NCBI GenBank assembly: GCA_031292575.1
Contig: JARLGX010000017.1
Coordinates: 151,712-215,711 of the forward strand
Direction of reading: 5' to 3'
Length of the DNA stretch: 64,000 nucleotides
Origin: Paludibacter sp.
Lineage (GTDB): Bacteria > Bacteroidota > Bacteroidia > Bacteroidales > Paludibacteraceae
A model generated the notes under the pieces. That model was not told the DNA's origin and made no database searches. It worked only from the letters and a program-made list of their open reading frames with translations. Each line of letters opens with the position of its first letter. Position 1 is the stretch's first letter. Positions 42,270 through 51,280 of this stretch are shown here, piece after piece. The position numbers and the translations under genes were made by a program.

Positions 42270-42361
42270 AACTTTATTTTTAATTGATTATTTTTTTATA
42301 CCTAAACCGGATTAATGCATTTATATTGAATGTTTTAGTATGCAAAATTGTCCTTCTGATT

Positions 42362-45300
42362 TTATTTTTCAACAACTTCTTTAAACTCATTATCACTCAC
42401 TGCATAGGGTATTTCTACTTTAATTGTTGTTCCTTTTTGAGGTTCACTTAAAATAAAAAGTTCCCCTCCTAATAGAAACACTCTTTCTTTCATACCGATA
42501 AGGCCGAAAGAATCTATTTTGATTTTATTGTCTTCGTTAATTCCGATTCCGTTATCGCTAATTTGCATAATTAGCTTATCATCTATCCGGTTAATTTCTA
42601 TTTGCACCGAAGTGGCTTTGGAATGTTTTGCAACATTGTTGAGCGACTCTTGAAGAATTCTAAATAGTGCAACAGATTGTTGTGTATTTAACTCTATATT
42701 AGTAACTGAACTATCGAAATAGCAATTAATTTTGTGTCTTTCCTGAAATTTGTTTACCTGTCTTTTAACAGCTTCGACAAACCCCAGCAAATATAATACT
42801 TCTGGCCTTAAATCTGTCATTATTTTTCGGGTTGTTTTTATCGTATTATCAACCAAACCGAAAAGATTGTCAAAAATAGTCAAAATATCTTCTACATCAG
42901 TATATTTAATCGATTTTAATATTTTTTGCTTCATCATCCCCATTTCAATTTTAATAGCAATTAAAATCTGTCCTAATTCATCATGAATTTCGCGGGCAAG
43001 CATAATTTTTTCTTCTTCGCGCACGCTTTGAAGATGTGAAGCAAATTTCTGTAATTGCTCTTGCGAACTTTTTAAGGCTTCTTCGGCAAGTTTTCGTTTC
43101 TCGTTATCAATTCCAACTCCCATTAGGAATTTTTGACCGCCTATTTCTAATTTCACTCCGGTAATAATAAAAGGAATGGAACTACCGTATTTTGTTAATA
43201 ATTGAGCTTCAATCATATCCTGACCATCTCTCATAATTCCTTCGACCGAATCTAATACAAGTTCTTTCTTTTCGGGTAAATGCCATTCGAGCAATGAACG
43301 GTTTTTCATTTCATCTGAGTCAAAACCAAAAAGTGTTTCATGATTTTTGTTCCACCGCACGAGTTTCAAATCGGGATAAGAATACAGGTAAAAAATACCG
43401 GGTAAACTTTCCATAAATGTTTTCATTAGAACCTGCTCACGGTATAGGTCTTCTTCGGCACGCTTCCGTTCATTTACATCCCGAATTATAAAAATCATAC
43501 CCGTAGGTAAACCGTCTGAGCTCCAGGTAATATCTCCATTCACATCGGCAAAAAACTTTTCGCCATTATTACGCAAAATGCTATATTCAACAGTTCCCAA
43601 GTACCCCTCAAACATCCGATATGCGTTTATTTTTGCACGTTCAACATCTTCGGGAGCTATGAAATCGAACATATTACGCCCTATCAACTGGCTTTCGCTA
43701 TCGCACTTATACATTAACAATGTTGCCGGTGATACCATGCGAATTGTTCCATCCATTTCTATCAAAACAATTGCATCGGGCGAAGCAAGTAGAATTGATC
43801 TGTAAAGCTCTTCGCTAAGTCTAAGTGCTTCGGCTGAGTTTTTCTGATCGGTAATATCCTGTACGGTAGCAATTAATTTAAACGGCTTATTGTTAACGTC
43901 GTATTTAAGTTCACCAATGGCATGTATCCATCTTTCTTCCTTATCAATCGGGCGTATTATCTTAAATTCTTTATTTAATTTTATTTTTTTATTAGAAACT
44001 CCCTGAATAAAATAATCATTTATCGATTTTCTCCAATCGGGATGAATTAATGATTCAAGGGTTTTGAGTGTTTTATCATATTGCGAATTAATTCCAAATA
44101 TTGAATCCAAAATTTCGGAACTTTTCCAGGTTCCTGATGCAATATCAATCATACAATTCCCAAGATGAGCTATATGCTGAGTTTCTTTTAGAAAGATTTC
44201 ATTTTCAATTAACTTATCTTCAGCTTTTTTGCGTTGTGTTATATCTACAACAAACCCCAAATATAATTGTTCAGATATTTTAACCGTATCTACTGACACA
44301 TAACGATTTGTACCGTTTTTCATTATTATTCCAAACTCGTCCTTCGCAAAACCGGCTTTAATTGCCGTTCTGAAATGCTCAATAAATTTTACGTCAGATT
44401 CTGGTGAAATTAAATCTTGTGGATTTATCAAAATTAGTTCTTCTTTACTGTAACCTGTAATTATTGAAGCAGCTGAATTTACCTCTATGCATCTTCCTAA
44501 TTCATTTGCCACAAATACACCGTGTGGGGCAAATTCAACATAACTTTTAAATTTAAGTTCACTTGCCCGCAATAAATTCTCTGCTTCTTTTCTCAGCGTG
44601 ATGTCCCTGACTGCGCCATCAATATGAGTAGGATTGCCTTGCGCATCTTTATTTACCCGGGCATTTATCGAAACATGCTTTACTACTCCCGTTTTCGATT
44701 TTATATCAAGTTCATAATCTCGCAGTTCGCCTACGGTAAACAAAGTTTTCCTGATAAAATCCCGATCTTCTTGGTTTGAATATAGGTTTGACATTGATGA
44801 ACCTATAATATCTTCCAGATTGAAATCTGTATAGTATGCTGCTGACGGACTTACTTCCAAAATATTTCCATCGAGATCTATCCTGTAAAAAACATCCATC
44901 ACATTTTCAAAAATAGTACGATACTTCTTTTCACTTTTTACTAAAGCCTCTTCGGTCATTTTTAGTTCGGTAATGTCCTGGATAGTACCAATCATGTATA
45001 ACGGGCTGCCTTTATCATCAAAAACCAATGCCCCAAGTCCGTGAACCCATCGTTCTTCCTTATCGTTTTGTCTGATTATTTTATATACTTTATCAAATTT
45101 GTTTTTATTCTGAAGTACATCAATCAGAAAATGGTCTGTCATAATTTTTTGCCATTCGGGGTGAACAATCGAAGCCCAACTCTGAAATGTTTTGATATGC
45201 TCTTTATCGATTCCAAAAATAGTATCCAGAACTTCGGAACTTGTCCACCAGTTTTTTGAAATATCCAGAGTATAAGTTCCAAGTTGGGCTATTATCTGAG

Positions 45301-47491
45301 TTTGTTTTAGGAAGTTTTCACTCTCTTTTAATGCATCTTCAGTTTGCTTACGAATAGTAATATTTCGGCCAATACCCATTACACCTATTATCTTGTTGTC
45401 TTTATCGCGCAGTGGTAGTTTAGAGGAGAGCAGCCAGTTTTTTTCACCTTTTAAATCAATTATTAAACCTTCCTTGTTGAAATCAGGCACCCCGGTTTCG
45501 ATAACTAATTTATCATCGTTCATAAAATTATCGGCAAACTCTTTGGGGTAAAATTCGTAATCGGTTTTACCTATAACATCGGCTTCCAAATTGGCTCCAA
45601 GCAATTGGACTTCGGCCTTATTGGCAAGCGTTTTACGTCCTTCTAGGTCTTTTGCATAGATTGTATCGGGGATATTATCGATGAGTGTTCGAAGCAACAG
45701 TCGTTCGTTTTGAAGTTTTTCTTCCATTAATTTTCGGTCGGTAATATCATGACCTATTCCCAATAAACCTATAACTTTGTTGTCTTTATCGCGTAAAAGC
45801 ATTTTAGAAAACATCATCCAATGGTTATTTCCATCATGGTCAAGCAATAATTCCTCATTGTTGAGCATTGGCTTACCGGTTTTAAAAACTAATTGGTCGT
45901 CGGCGTAAAACTTCTCAGCAAGTTCTTTGGGATAAAGGTCAAAATCGTCTTTGCCTAATACTTCATCTTCCGATTTTCCTCCCAACACTTTTACTTCGGC
46001 TTTATTGGCAAGTGTTTTACGCGAATTTAAATCTTTTGTATAAATTAAATCGGGGATATTATCGATGAGTGTTCGAAGCAACAGTCGTTCATTTTGGAGC
46101 GCATCTTCGGCATTTTTGCGTTCGGTAATGTCAATTATTAAACCTTCAAGAGCTTCTACTTCACCATCGGTGTTATAAATTGCTATTCCTTGTTCCCATA
46201 CCCATTTTACGGTCTTATCGGCAGTTAATATTTTATATTCTACCTGACATATTTCGTGGTTTTGCACGGCTCTTTCCCATTCATTCCACAAATAATCCGA
46301 ATATTCCGGAAGAATAAGATCGTTAAACGAAAGTATTCGATTATCAATAACATTGTCAATAGCATAACCAGTTAATTCAGTAAAACCTTCTGATACATAC
46401 TCCATTGTCCATGGGCGATCATACTTGCGACGGTATGCCATGCCCGGAAGGTTGGCAAGCAGTACCGATTTACTTCGTTCACTTTCAATAAGATTTTTTT
46501 CTGTTTGATATTTTTCGGTTACATCCGAAAAAACAAGAACTACTCCGCTTATTATGCCATTTTTGTTTTTAATTGGGGCGGCACTATCGGAAATTTGGTA
46601 TTCGGTACCATCTTTTGAAACCAGTATGGTATGATTGGCAAGTCCGATTATTTTATTTGTTTCAATTACTTTTTGAACCGGATTTTCAACTGCTTTTCGC
46701 GAATCGACATTGATAATATTAAATACAAGATTTAAATGCTTTCCTTTAGCATCCTGCAATTTCCAACCGCAAAGGTGTTCGGCCACGGGATTCATGTTGA
46801 CAATCAGTCCATTTTTATCGGTAGAAATTACGCCATCTCCAATTGATTGTAACGTAATTGAAAGCAATTCTTCATTTTTATGTAATAACTCATTTGTATG
46901 TTTTTGTTCTTCAATTTGATTTTTTAATTCTAAGTTTTTAAATACATTATCGGCATAATTATTAGCAATAAAAGACATCATTTCTAAAATATTTCCCAGC
47001 TTTTCTTTTTTCATAACCGGAACATTATTTAGCGCTTCTAACATTTCATCCACGTTAGCACCAATTTCATTTGCATAGTCAATTATTTTTTGTTGATCAA
47101 TTTTTTCATCCCTCACTTGTCCAATCATCCAATTAGCCACATGAATTCCGTTTACTAAAATTTTTGTACCGGTGTACCACAAACCTACATTCAGGCAACT
47201 TTGTAATTTAAATTCCGAAGATATTTTACTGAAATTTTCAGCATCGGCATTTATACAATTTGTCAATCCTTTCTCAGTTTTGCGTATCAGACTGCACAAG
47301 GAGCAGAAGTTGCTGGGCTTTGTGATTGGCGTGCCATCAGAATTTGTAATTATTGAAGCTACGCCGGTTGCATCAGAAAATAAATTCTGCATGCGTTGAA
47401 TTTCGTCAATAATAAAAATGTCATTAAACACGATGTCGGATTTATTTACACCGATTGAAAAATTTAACTCGTTTTCAGCTTTCATTTTCAA
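42362..47491 (-). CDS. PocR-PAS(x10) sensor histidine kinase, NarX/HisKA_3 type
   Basis: 1709 residues, soluble. The N-terminal PocR sensory domain (about 13-190) carries the cysteine pattern FCSLCSLIRKTEKGLTNC. About ten PAS domains follow, each ending in the DIT-x-RK linker (ITERKNAEDAL, ITDRKLMEEKL and others). Two (about 465-720) are near copies of one another. The kinase core has a HisKA_3 dimerisation region with His1503 in AREIHDELGQILIAIK, and a HATPase_c domain with QESLNNVAKHSKA, ISDNGIGI and SFGLIGMKERV. It should phosphorylate the LuxR-type regulator encoded next. Inputs are unknown; PocR domains bind small hydrocarbon-like ligands in known cases. A TACTTTTG at 47520-47527 might be an internal promoter. 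Confidence 0.9.
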   Translation of the reverse strand: MKMKAENELNFSIGVNKSDIVFNDIFIIDEIQRMQNLFSDATGVASIITNSDGTPITKPSNFCSLCSLIRKTEKGLTNCINADAENFSKISSEFKLQSCLNVGLWYTGTKILVNGIHVANWMIGQVRDEKIDQQKIIDYANEIGANVDEMLEALNNVPVMKKEKLGNILEMMSFIANNYADNVFKNLELKNQIEEQKHTNELLHKNEELLSITLQSIGDGVISTDKNGLIVNMNPVAEHLCGWKLQDAKGKHLNLVFNIINVDSRKAVENPVQKVIETNKIIGLANHTILVSKDGTEYQISDSAAPIKNKNGIISGVVLVFSDVTEKYQTEKNLIESERSKSVLLANLPGMAYRRKYDRPWTMEYVSEGFTELTGYAIDNVIDNRILSFNDLILPEYSDYLWNEWERAVQNHEICQVEYKILTADKTVKWVWEQGIAIYNTDGEVEALEGLIIDITERKNAEDALQNERLLLRTLIDNIPDLIYTKDLNSRKTLANKAEVKVLGGKSEDEVLGKDDFDLYPKELAEKFYADDQLVFKTGKPMLNNEELLLDHDGNNHWMMFSKMLLRDKDNKVIGLLGIGHDITDRKLMEEKLQNERLLLRTLIDNIPDTIYAKDLEGRKTLANKAEVQLLGANLEADVIGKTDYEFYPKEFADNFMNDDKLVIETGVPDFNKEGLIIDLKGEKNWLLSSKLPLRDKDNKIIGVMGIGRNITIRKQTEDALKESENFLKQTQIIAQLGTYTLDISKNWWTSSEVLDTIFGIDKEHIKTFQSWASIVHPEWQKIMTDHFLIDVLQNKNKFDKVYKIIRQNDKEERWVHGLGALVFDDKGSPLYMIGTIQDITELKMTEEALVKSEKKYRTIFENVMDVFYRIDLDGNILEVSPSAAYYTDFNLEDIIGSSMSNLYSNQEDRDFIRKTLFTVGELRDYELDIKSKTGVVKHVSINARVNKDAQGNPTHIDGAVRDITLRKEAENLLRASELKFKSYVEFAPHGVFVANELGRCIEVNSAASIITGYSKEELILINPQDLISPESDVKFIEHFRTAIKAGFAKDEFGIIMKNGTNRYVSVDTVKISEQLYLGFVVDITQRKKAEDKLIENEIFLKETQHIAHLGNCMIDIASGTWKSSEILDSIFGINSQYDKTLKTLESLIHPDWRKSINDYFIQGVSNKKIKLNKEFKIIRPIDKEERWIHAIGELKYDVNNKPFKLIATVQDITDQKNSAEALRLSEELYRSILLASPDAIVLIEMDGTIRMVSPATLLMYKCDSESQLIGRNMFDFIAPEDVERAKINAYRMFEGYLGTVEYSILRNNGEKFFADVNGDITWSSDGLPTGMIFIIRDVNERKRAEEDLYREQVLMKTFMESLPGIFYLYSYPDLKLVRWNKNHETLFGFDSDEMKNRSLLEWHLPEKKELVLDSVEGIMRDGQDMIEAQLLTKYGSSIPFIITGVKLEIGGQKFLMGVGIDNEKRKLAEEALKSSQEQLQKFASHLQSVREEEKIMLAREIHDELGQILIAIKIEMGMMKQKILKSIKYTDVEDILTIFDNLFGLVDNTIKTTRKIMTDLRPEVLYLLGFVEAVKRQVNKFQERHKINCYFDSSVTNIELNTQQSVALFRILQESLNNVAKHSKATSVQIEINRIDDKLIMQISDNGIGINEDNKIKIDSFGLIGMKERVFLLGGELFILSEPQKGTTIKVEIPYAVSDNEFKEVVEK

Positions 47492-47545
47492 ATGTTGTTT
47501 ATTCCTATGAATGATTTTTCAAAAGTATATGTATTAAATAAGGTA

Positions 47546-50500
47546 TTATTTTGTGTAAGGCATTATAATTCTGACGCTTGTGCCAACACCTTTTTTCCCC
47601 GAAATTGTGAGTTCTCCTTCCAATAAAAATACGCGTTCATTCATTCCAATAAGTCCATAGGAATCAGCATTTTTCTTTTGCTTGAGATCAAATCCGATTC
47701 CGTTATCAATAACTTCCAACATCAATTTGTCGACAGATTGGTTAAAAATAACATCCACTTTGGTGGCTTTGGAATGTTTTGCAACATTATTTAAAGCTTC
47801 CTGAATAATTCGGAACAAAGCCACTGATTGTTGCGAATCCAATTCTACATCGTAAATATTGCTTTCAAATTTACATTCGATGTTGTACCTTTCCTGAAAA
47901 GCGTTTAAATGTTGTTTTACCGTTTCAGTAAATCCAAGTAAATCAAGAACTTCGGGTCTTAGATCGGTCATTATCTTTCGGGTTGTTTTAATCGTATTGT
48001 CTACCATGCTGAATAATCCATCAAATTTTGTTAAGATATTCTCTGATATTTCTTCGTTAATCCCTCTCAAAACATTCTGTTTCAACATACCCATATCAAT
48101 TTTAATGGCAATAAGTATTTGTCCAAGTTCATCGTGGATTTCCCTTGCCAAAAGAACTCTTTCTTCTTCTCTTATACTTTGAAGATGGGCAGCGAATTTT
48201 TTCAGCTGATCTTGCGATTCGCTCAATGCAGCTTCAGCTATTTTACGATCTGTTATATCAGTGTGTTGAATAATAACACTACTAATTGACCCATTTTGAT
48301 CAAAAATAGGATAAGCCCAATTGCTAAACCAGGCTTTTTTTCGCTCATTTAGTTCTATATTTTGAGAGTCTGCCGCTTCACCAATATCAAATAAAACTTC
48401 CCATTCTACAGTTTTGCCTTTATTAAAGACTTTTTCAAGTTTTGGAATAATTCCTTTCTTTTGTATTTCTTTGTCGTTAAAGATATTGTAAACATGACCT
48501 TCCATCTGGTTGGCTTCTACTCCGAATATCTGACTCAATTTTGGATTTATTCTCTCACACCATCCTTCTTTGTCTAAAATTTGAGTGCTCAAAGAAGATT
48601 GCATAAACATTTGTTCAAAGAAGTTTTTTTGGTCGGCTAATTCTTGCTCTGCCATTTTACGCTGCGTAATATCCAAAATTAACCCCGAAATTGTCAAAGG
48701 TTTTCCATTTGAATCTTTTCTTGAAACTGTTCCAATATCATAAAACCATTTATATTCACCTGTTGAAGCTAATATCCTGTATTCTGTTTCATACTTTTTA
48801 TTGGAGTTGTGCAGATGAGTGCGCATAGCATTCATAGCTCTATCATAATCGTCAGCATGAACTAATTCCATAAAATCAGTATAGTGTTTAAAATTTTCGG
48901 CAGGGTAGCCAATCATTTCAGTTTTTCGCTTTCCAAATGAAACGTTACCCGTTTGCACTTCCATTTCCCACCAGGCCATATTCGACACTTCCATGGCAAG
49001 TTCAAGCCTTGTGTTATTTTCTTTTAGCGCTTCTTCTACAAGTTTGCGGTCGGTTATATCAATATTAAAGCCTGCAACACCTATTGTTTTGGAACTGATA
49101 GTAATAGGGAAAGCAATGTGCTGGTAAATTCTCTTAGTATCATTAATTATGCATTCATATTCTTCGTCAATAAGTTCTCCATTAACTACCCGCTGATTTA
49201 AACTTACCCATAAATCTGAAAATTCTTTACTAACTCTGCTGTTTGACATTGGTGTTTTTCCAATAATGGTACCAAATCGGTTTACTAACTTTCTGTTTTC
49301 CAGCATGCCTACATTTTCAACATCACTTGCCCATATTTCGAAAGGAGTATTATCGATAAATGTACGCAAAATCATTTCACTTTTTTGTAATGCTTCTTCG
49401 GTAAGTTTTCGGTCAGTAATATCATTCAGGCACAAGAGCAGGTTTCTGTTCTCATCATTTTCAATAATTGCCGTAGAACCAAGTAATGAAACTTCCAGTT
49501 CTTTATAGCCTACTTTTAACGTAGACTGGAATTCAACATTTTGATGTCCAAATCCTGTTTTAAATGTATTATCCATGGCCATACGCAGGGTACAGGTGGC
49601 ACATTTTGCACCATGCCCACACCCGAGTGGATTGTCAAAAGAATTTATACAACCAATTACACCACCTACCGGTCCGCCTATTATATCGTTTTCTGAAACG
49701 TTAGCCAATGCTATGAAAGCTTTATTTGCAAATTGGATATTTCTGTTTACATCTACCAAACACATCATTACAGGTGCATAATCGTATATGGTTTTCAGCT
49801 CATTTCTACTTGTTTCTAATTCTTCATTTGCTTTTTGGCGTTGATTTTCTGAGTCAATTGCATTAATAGCAAAAGAAATATCACTTCCAACTTCATCCAG
49901 CAGTATTAGTTCATCTTCACTGAAAAATCCAGTTTCGGTGGCATAAAGGGTTAAAACTCCGATAACCTCATCTTTTCTACGGAATGGAACTGCTATGGAT
50001 GATTTATATCCACGTTTAAGTGCTTCGTCTTTCCAGGGTTGCATGTTTGGATCCGTGGCAACATCGTTACTGAAAATAATTTTTCCTTCGCGATATGCTG
50101 TTCCGGACGGTCCTTTGCCATTTATTTGGAAACCGGAAGTAACAACTATTTGATTCAGATAACCATCGTCATATCCTGCTTGGGCAATCGGTCTAATTTT
50201 TTCGGTCGATTCATCTAAAATTCCAACCCACGCCATCCGAAAATGTCCGTGTTCAATTGCTACCTGACAAATCATCTCGTAAAGTTCGATTTTGTCTTGA
50301 GTACGCACGATGGCCTGATTAATTTGACTTAAAAAAGCATACAAACGGGCTACATGTTCAATTTTTTCTGCTGCAAGCTTTTGCTCAGTAATGTCAACAA
50401 TAATCCCTCTCAACCCTATCGGTTTATTATCTTTCAAAATTGGGTTTGAATATACCTGAACCGGAAAAGTAGTGCCATCTTTACGAATCATGGAATAGAC

Positions 50501-51280
50501 ATTGTTTTCTGTAGGCTTATCAGCTAATCTTAATTTCACATTTTCTACTGCCCTTAATCTATCTTCTGGAATGAAAAAGTCTATTGAGTTAATCCCAATC
50601 AAATTAGATGTTTCTGGATATCTGTATATTGTAAATGCCTGATTATTTATATAATTGATATTCCCATTTAAATCAAGTTCAAATACAATTTGAGGTAATA
50701 GATTTGCCATGTCGCGGTATTTTTCTTCACTTTCGCGCAGTGCTTCTTCGGTTCTTTTTCTTGCCTCTATTTCATTTTTTAAATCTTCCAGCAAGTTTAA
50801 GGTTGCTGTATGGGTTCTTTTAAGTTCATGAGTCCGCTCTGCAACTAAAGCAGCAAGTTTTTCATTTTCATTCCGCCGTTGGATATTCCCAGCTTTAATT
50901 TTTACCATGGCACGTATCTGAGCCACGAGTTCACTTTCGTCGATCGGTTTTGCCAGAAAAGCTTCAGCACCAACATCCAGTCCACGAATGCGGCTTTCTT
51001 TATCACCTTTTAAAGCTGTTACAAAAACAACCGGAATATCGCATAAATATTGATCCTCTTTAAGCAGTTTGCAAACTTCGAAGCCATCCATTTCGGGCAT
51101 AACAATGTCCAGCAAAATCACATCCGGATCTTCCTTTCCAGCCAATTTTAGCCCATCTTTACCATTTAGCGCAGTCACTATTTCTGCATTCGGGAATGAC
51201 TCATAGACTAAAGCCTGGATAGTTATTAAATTATCCAGATTATCGTCAATTGCTAGAACTTTAATTTTTTTACTTTCCAT
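47546..51280 (-). CDS. REC-PAS-GAF-PAS(x4) sensor histidine kinase, HisKA_3 type
   Basis: 1244 residues, soluble. Receiver domain at 1-125 (phospho-acceptor Asp58 in VILLDIVMPEMDGFEV), coiled segment, PAS (about 185-300), GAF (about 305-475), then four more PAS domains. The second PAS carries a cysteine cluster (about 543, 553, 559, 562). The C-terminal core has His1049 in AREIHDELGQ and HATPase motifs QEALNNVAKHSKA and VIDNGIGF; it is closely similar to the core of the PocR kinase. Having an N-terminal REC lets it receive phosphate from another kinase, while HisKA_3 points to the LuxR-type regulator. Its start overlaps the hybrid kinase gene by 11 bases. Confidence 0.9.
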   Translation of the reverse strand: MESKKIKVLAIDDNLDNLITIQALVYESFPNAEIVTALNGKDGLKLAGKEDPDVILLDIVMPEMDGFEVCKLLKEDQYLCDIPVVFVTALKGDKESRIRGLDVGAEAFLAKPIDESELVAQIRAMVKIKAGNIQRRNENEKLAALVAERTHELKRTHTATLNLLEDLKNEIEARKRTEEALRESEEKYRDMANLLPQIVFELDLNGNINYINNQAFTIYRYPETSNLIGINSIDFFIPEDRLRAVENVKLRLADKPTENNVYSMIRKDGTTFPVQVYSNPILKDNKPIGLRGIIVDITEQKLAAEKIEHVARLYAFLSQINQAIVRTQDKIELYEMICQVAIEHGHFRMAWVGILDESTEKIRPIAQAGYDDGYLNQIVVTSGFQINGKGPSGTAYREGKIIFSNDVATDPNMQPWKDEALKRGYKSSIAVPFRRKDEVIGVLTLYATETGFFSEDELILLDEVGSDISFAINAIDSENQRQKANEELETSRNELKTIYDYAPVMMCLVDVNRNIQFANKAFIALANVSENDIIGGPVGGVIGCINSFDNPLGCGHGAKCATCTLRMAMDNTFKTGFGHQNVEFQSTLKVGYKELEVSLLGSTAIIENDENRNLLLCLNDITDRKLTEEALQKSEMILRTFIDNTPFEIWASDVENVGMLENRKLVNRFGTIIGKTPMSNSRVSKEFSDLWVSLNQRVVNGELIDEEYECIINDTKRIYQHIAFPITISSKTIGVAGFNIDITDRKLVEEALKENNTRLELAMEVSNMAWWEMEVQTGNVSFGKRKTEMIGYPAENFKHYTDFMELVHADDYDRAMNAMRTHLHNSNKKYETEYRILASTGEYKWFYDIGTVSRKDSNGKPLTISGLILDITQRKMAEQELADQKNFFEQMFMQSSLSTQILDKEGWCERINPKLSQIFGVEANQMEGHVYNIFNDKEIQKKGIIPKLEKVFNKGKTVEWEVLFDIGEAADSQNIELNERKKAWFSNWAYPIFDQNGSISSVIIQHTDITDRKIAEAALSESQDQLKKFAAHLQSIREEERVLLAREIHDELGQILIAIKIDMGMLKQNVLRGINEEISENILTKFDGLFSMVDNTIKTTRKIMTDLRPEVLDLLGFTETVKQHLNAFQERYNIECKFESNIYDVELDSQQSVALFRIIQEALNNVAKHSKATKVDVIFNQSVDKLMLEVIDNGIGFDLKQKKNADSYGLIGMNERVFLLEGELTISGKKGVGTSVRIIMPYTK

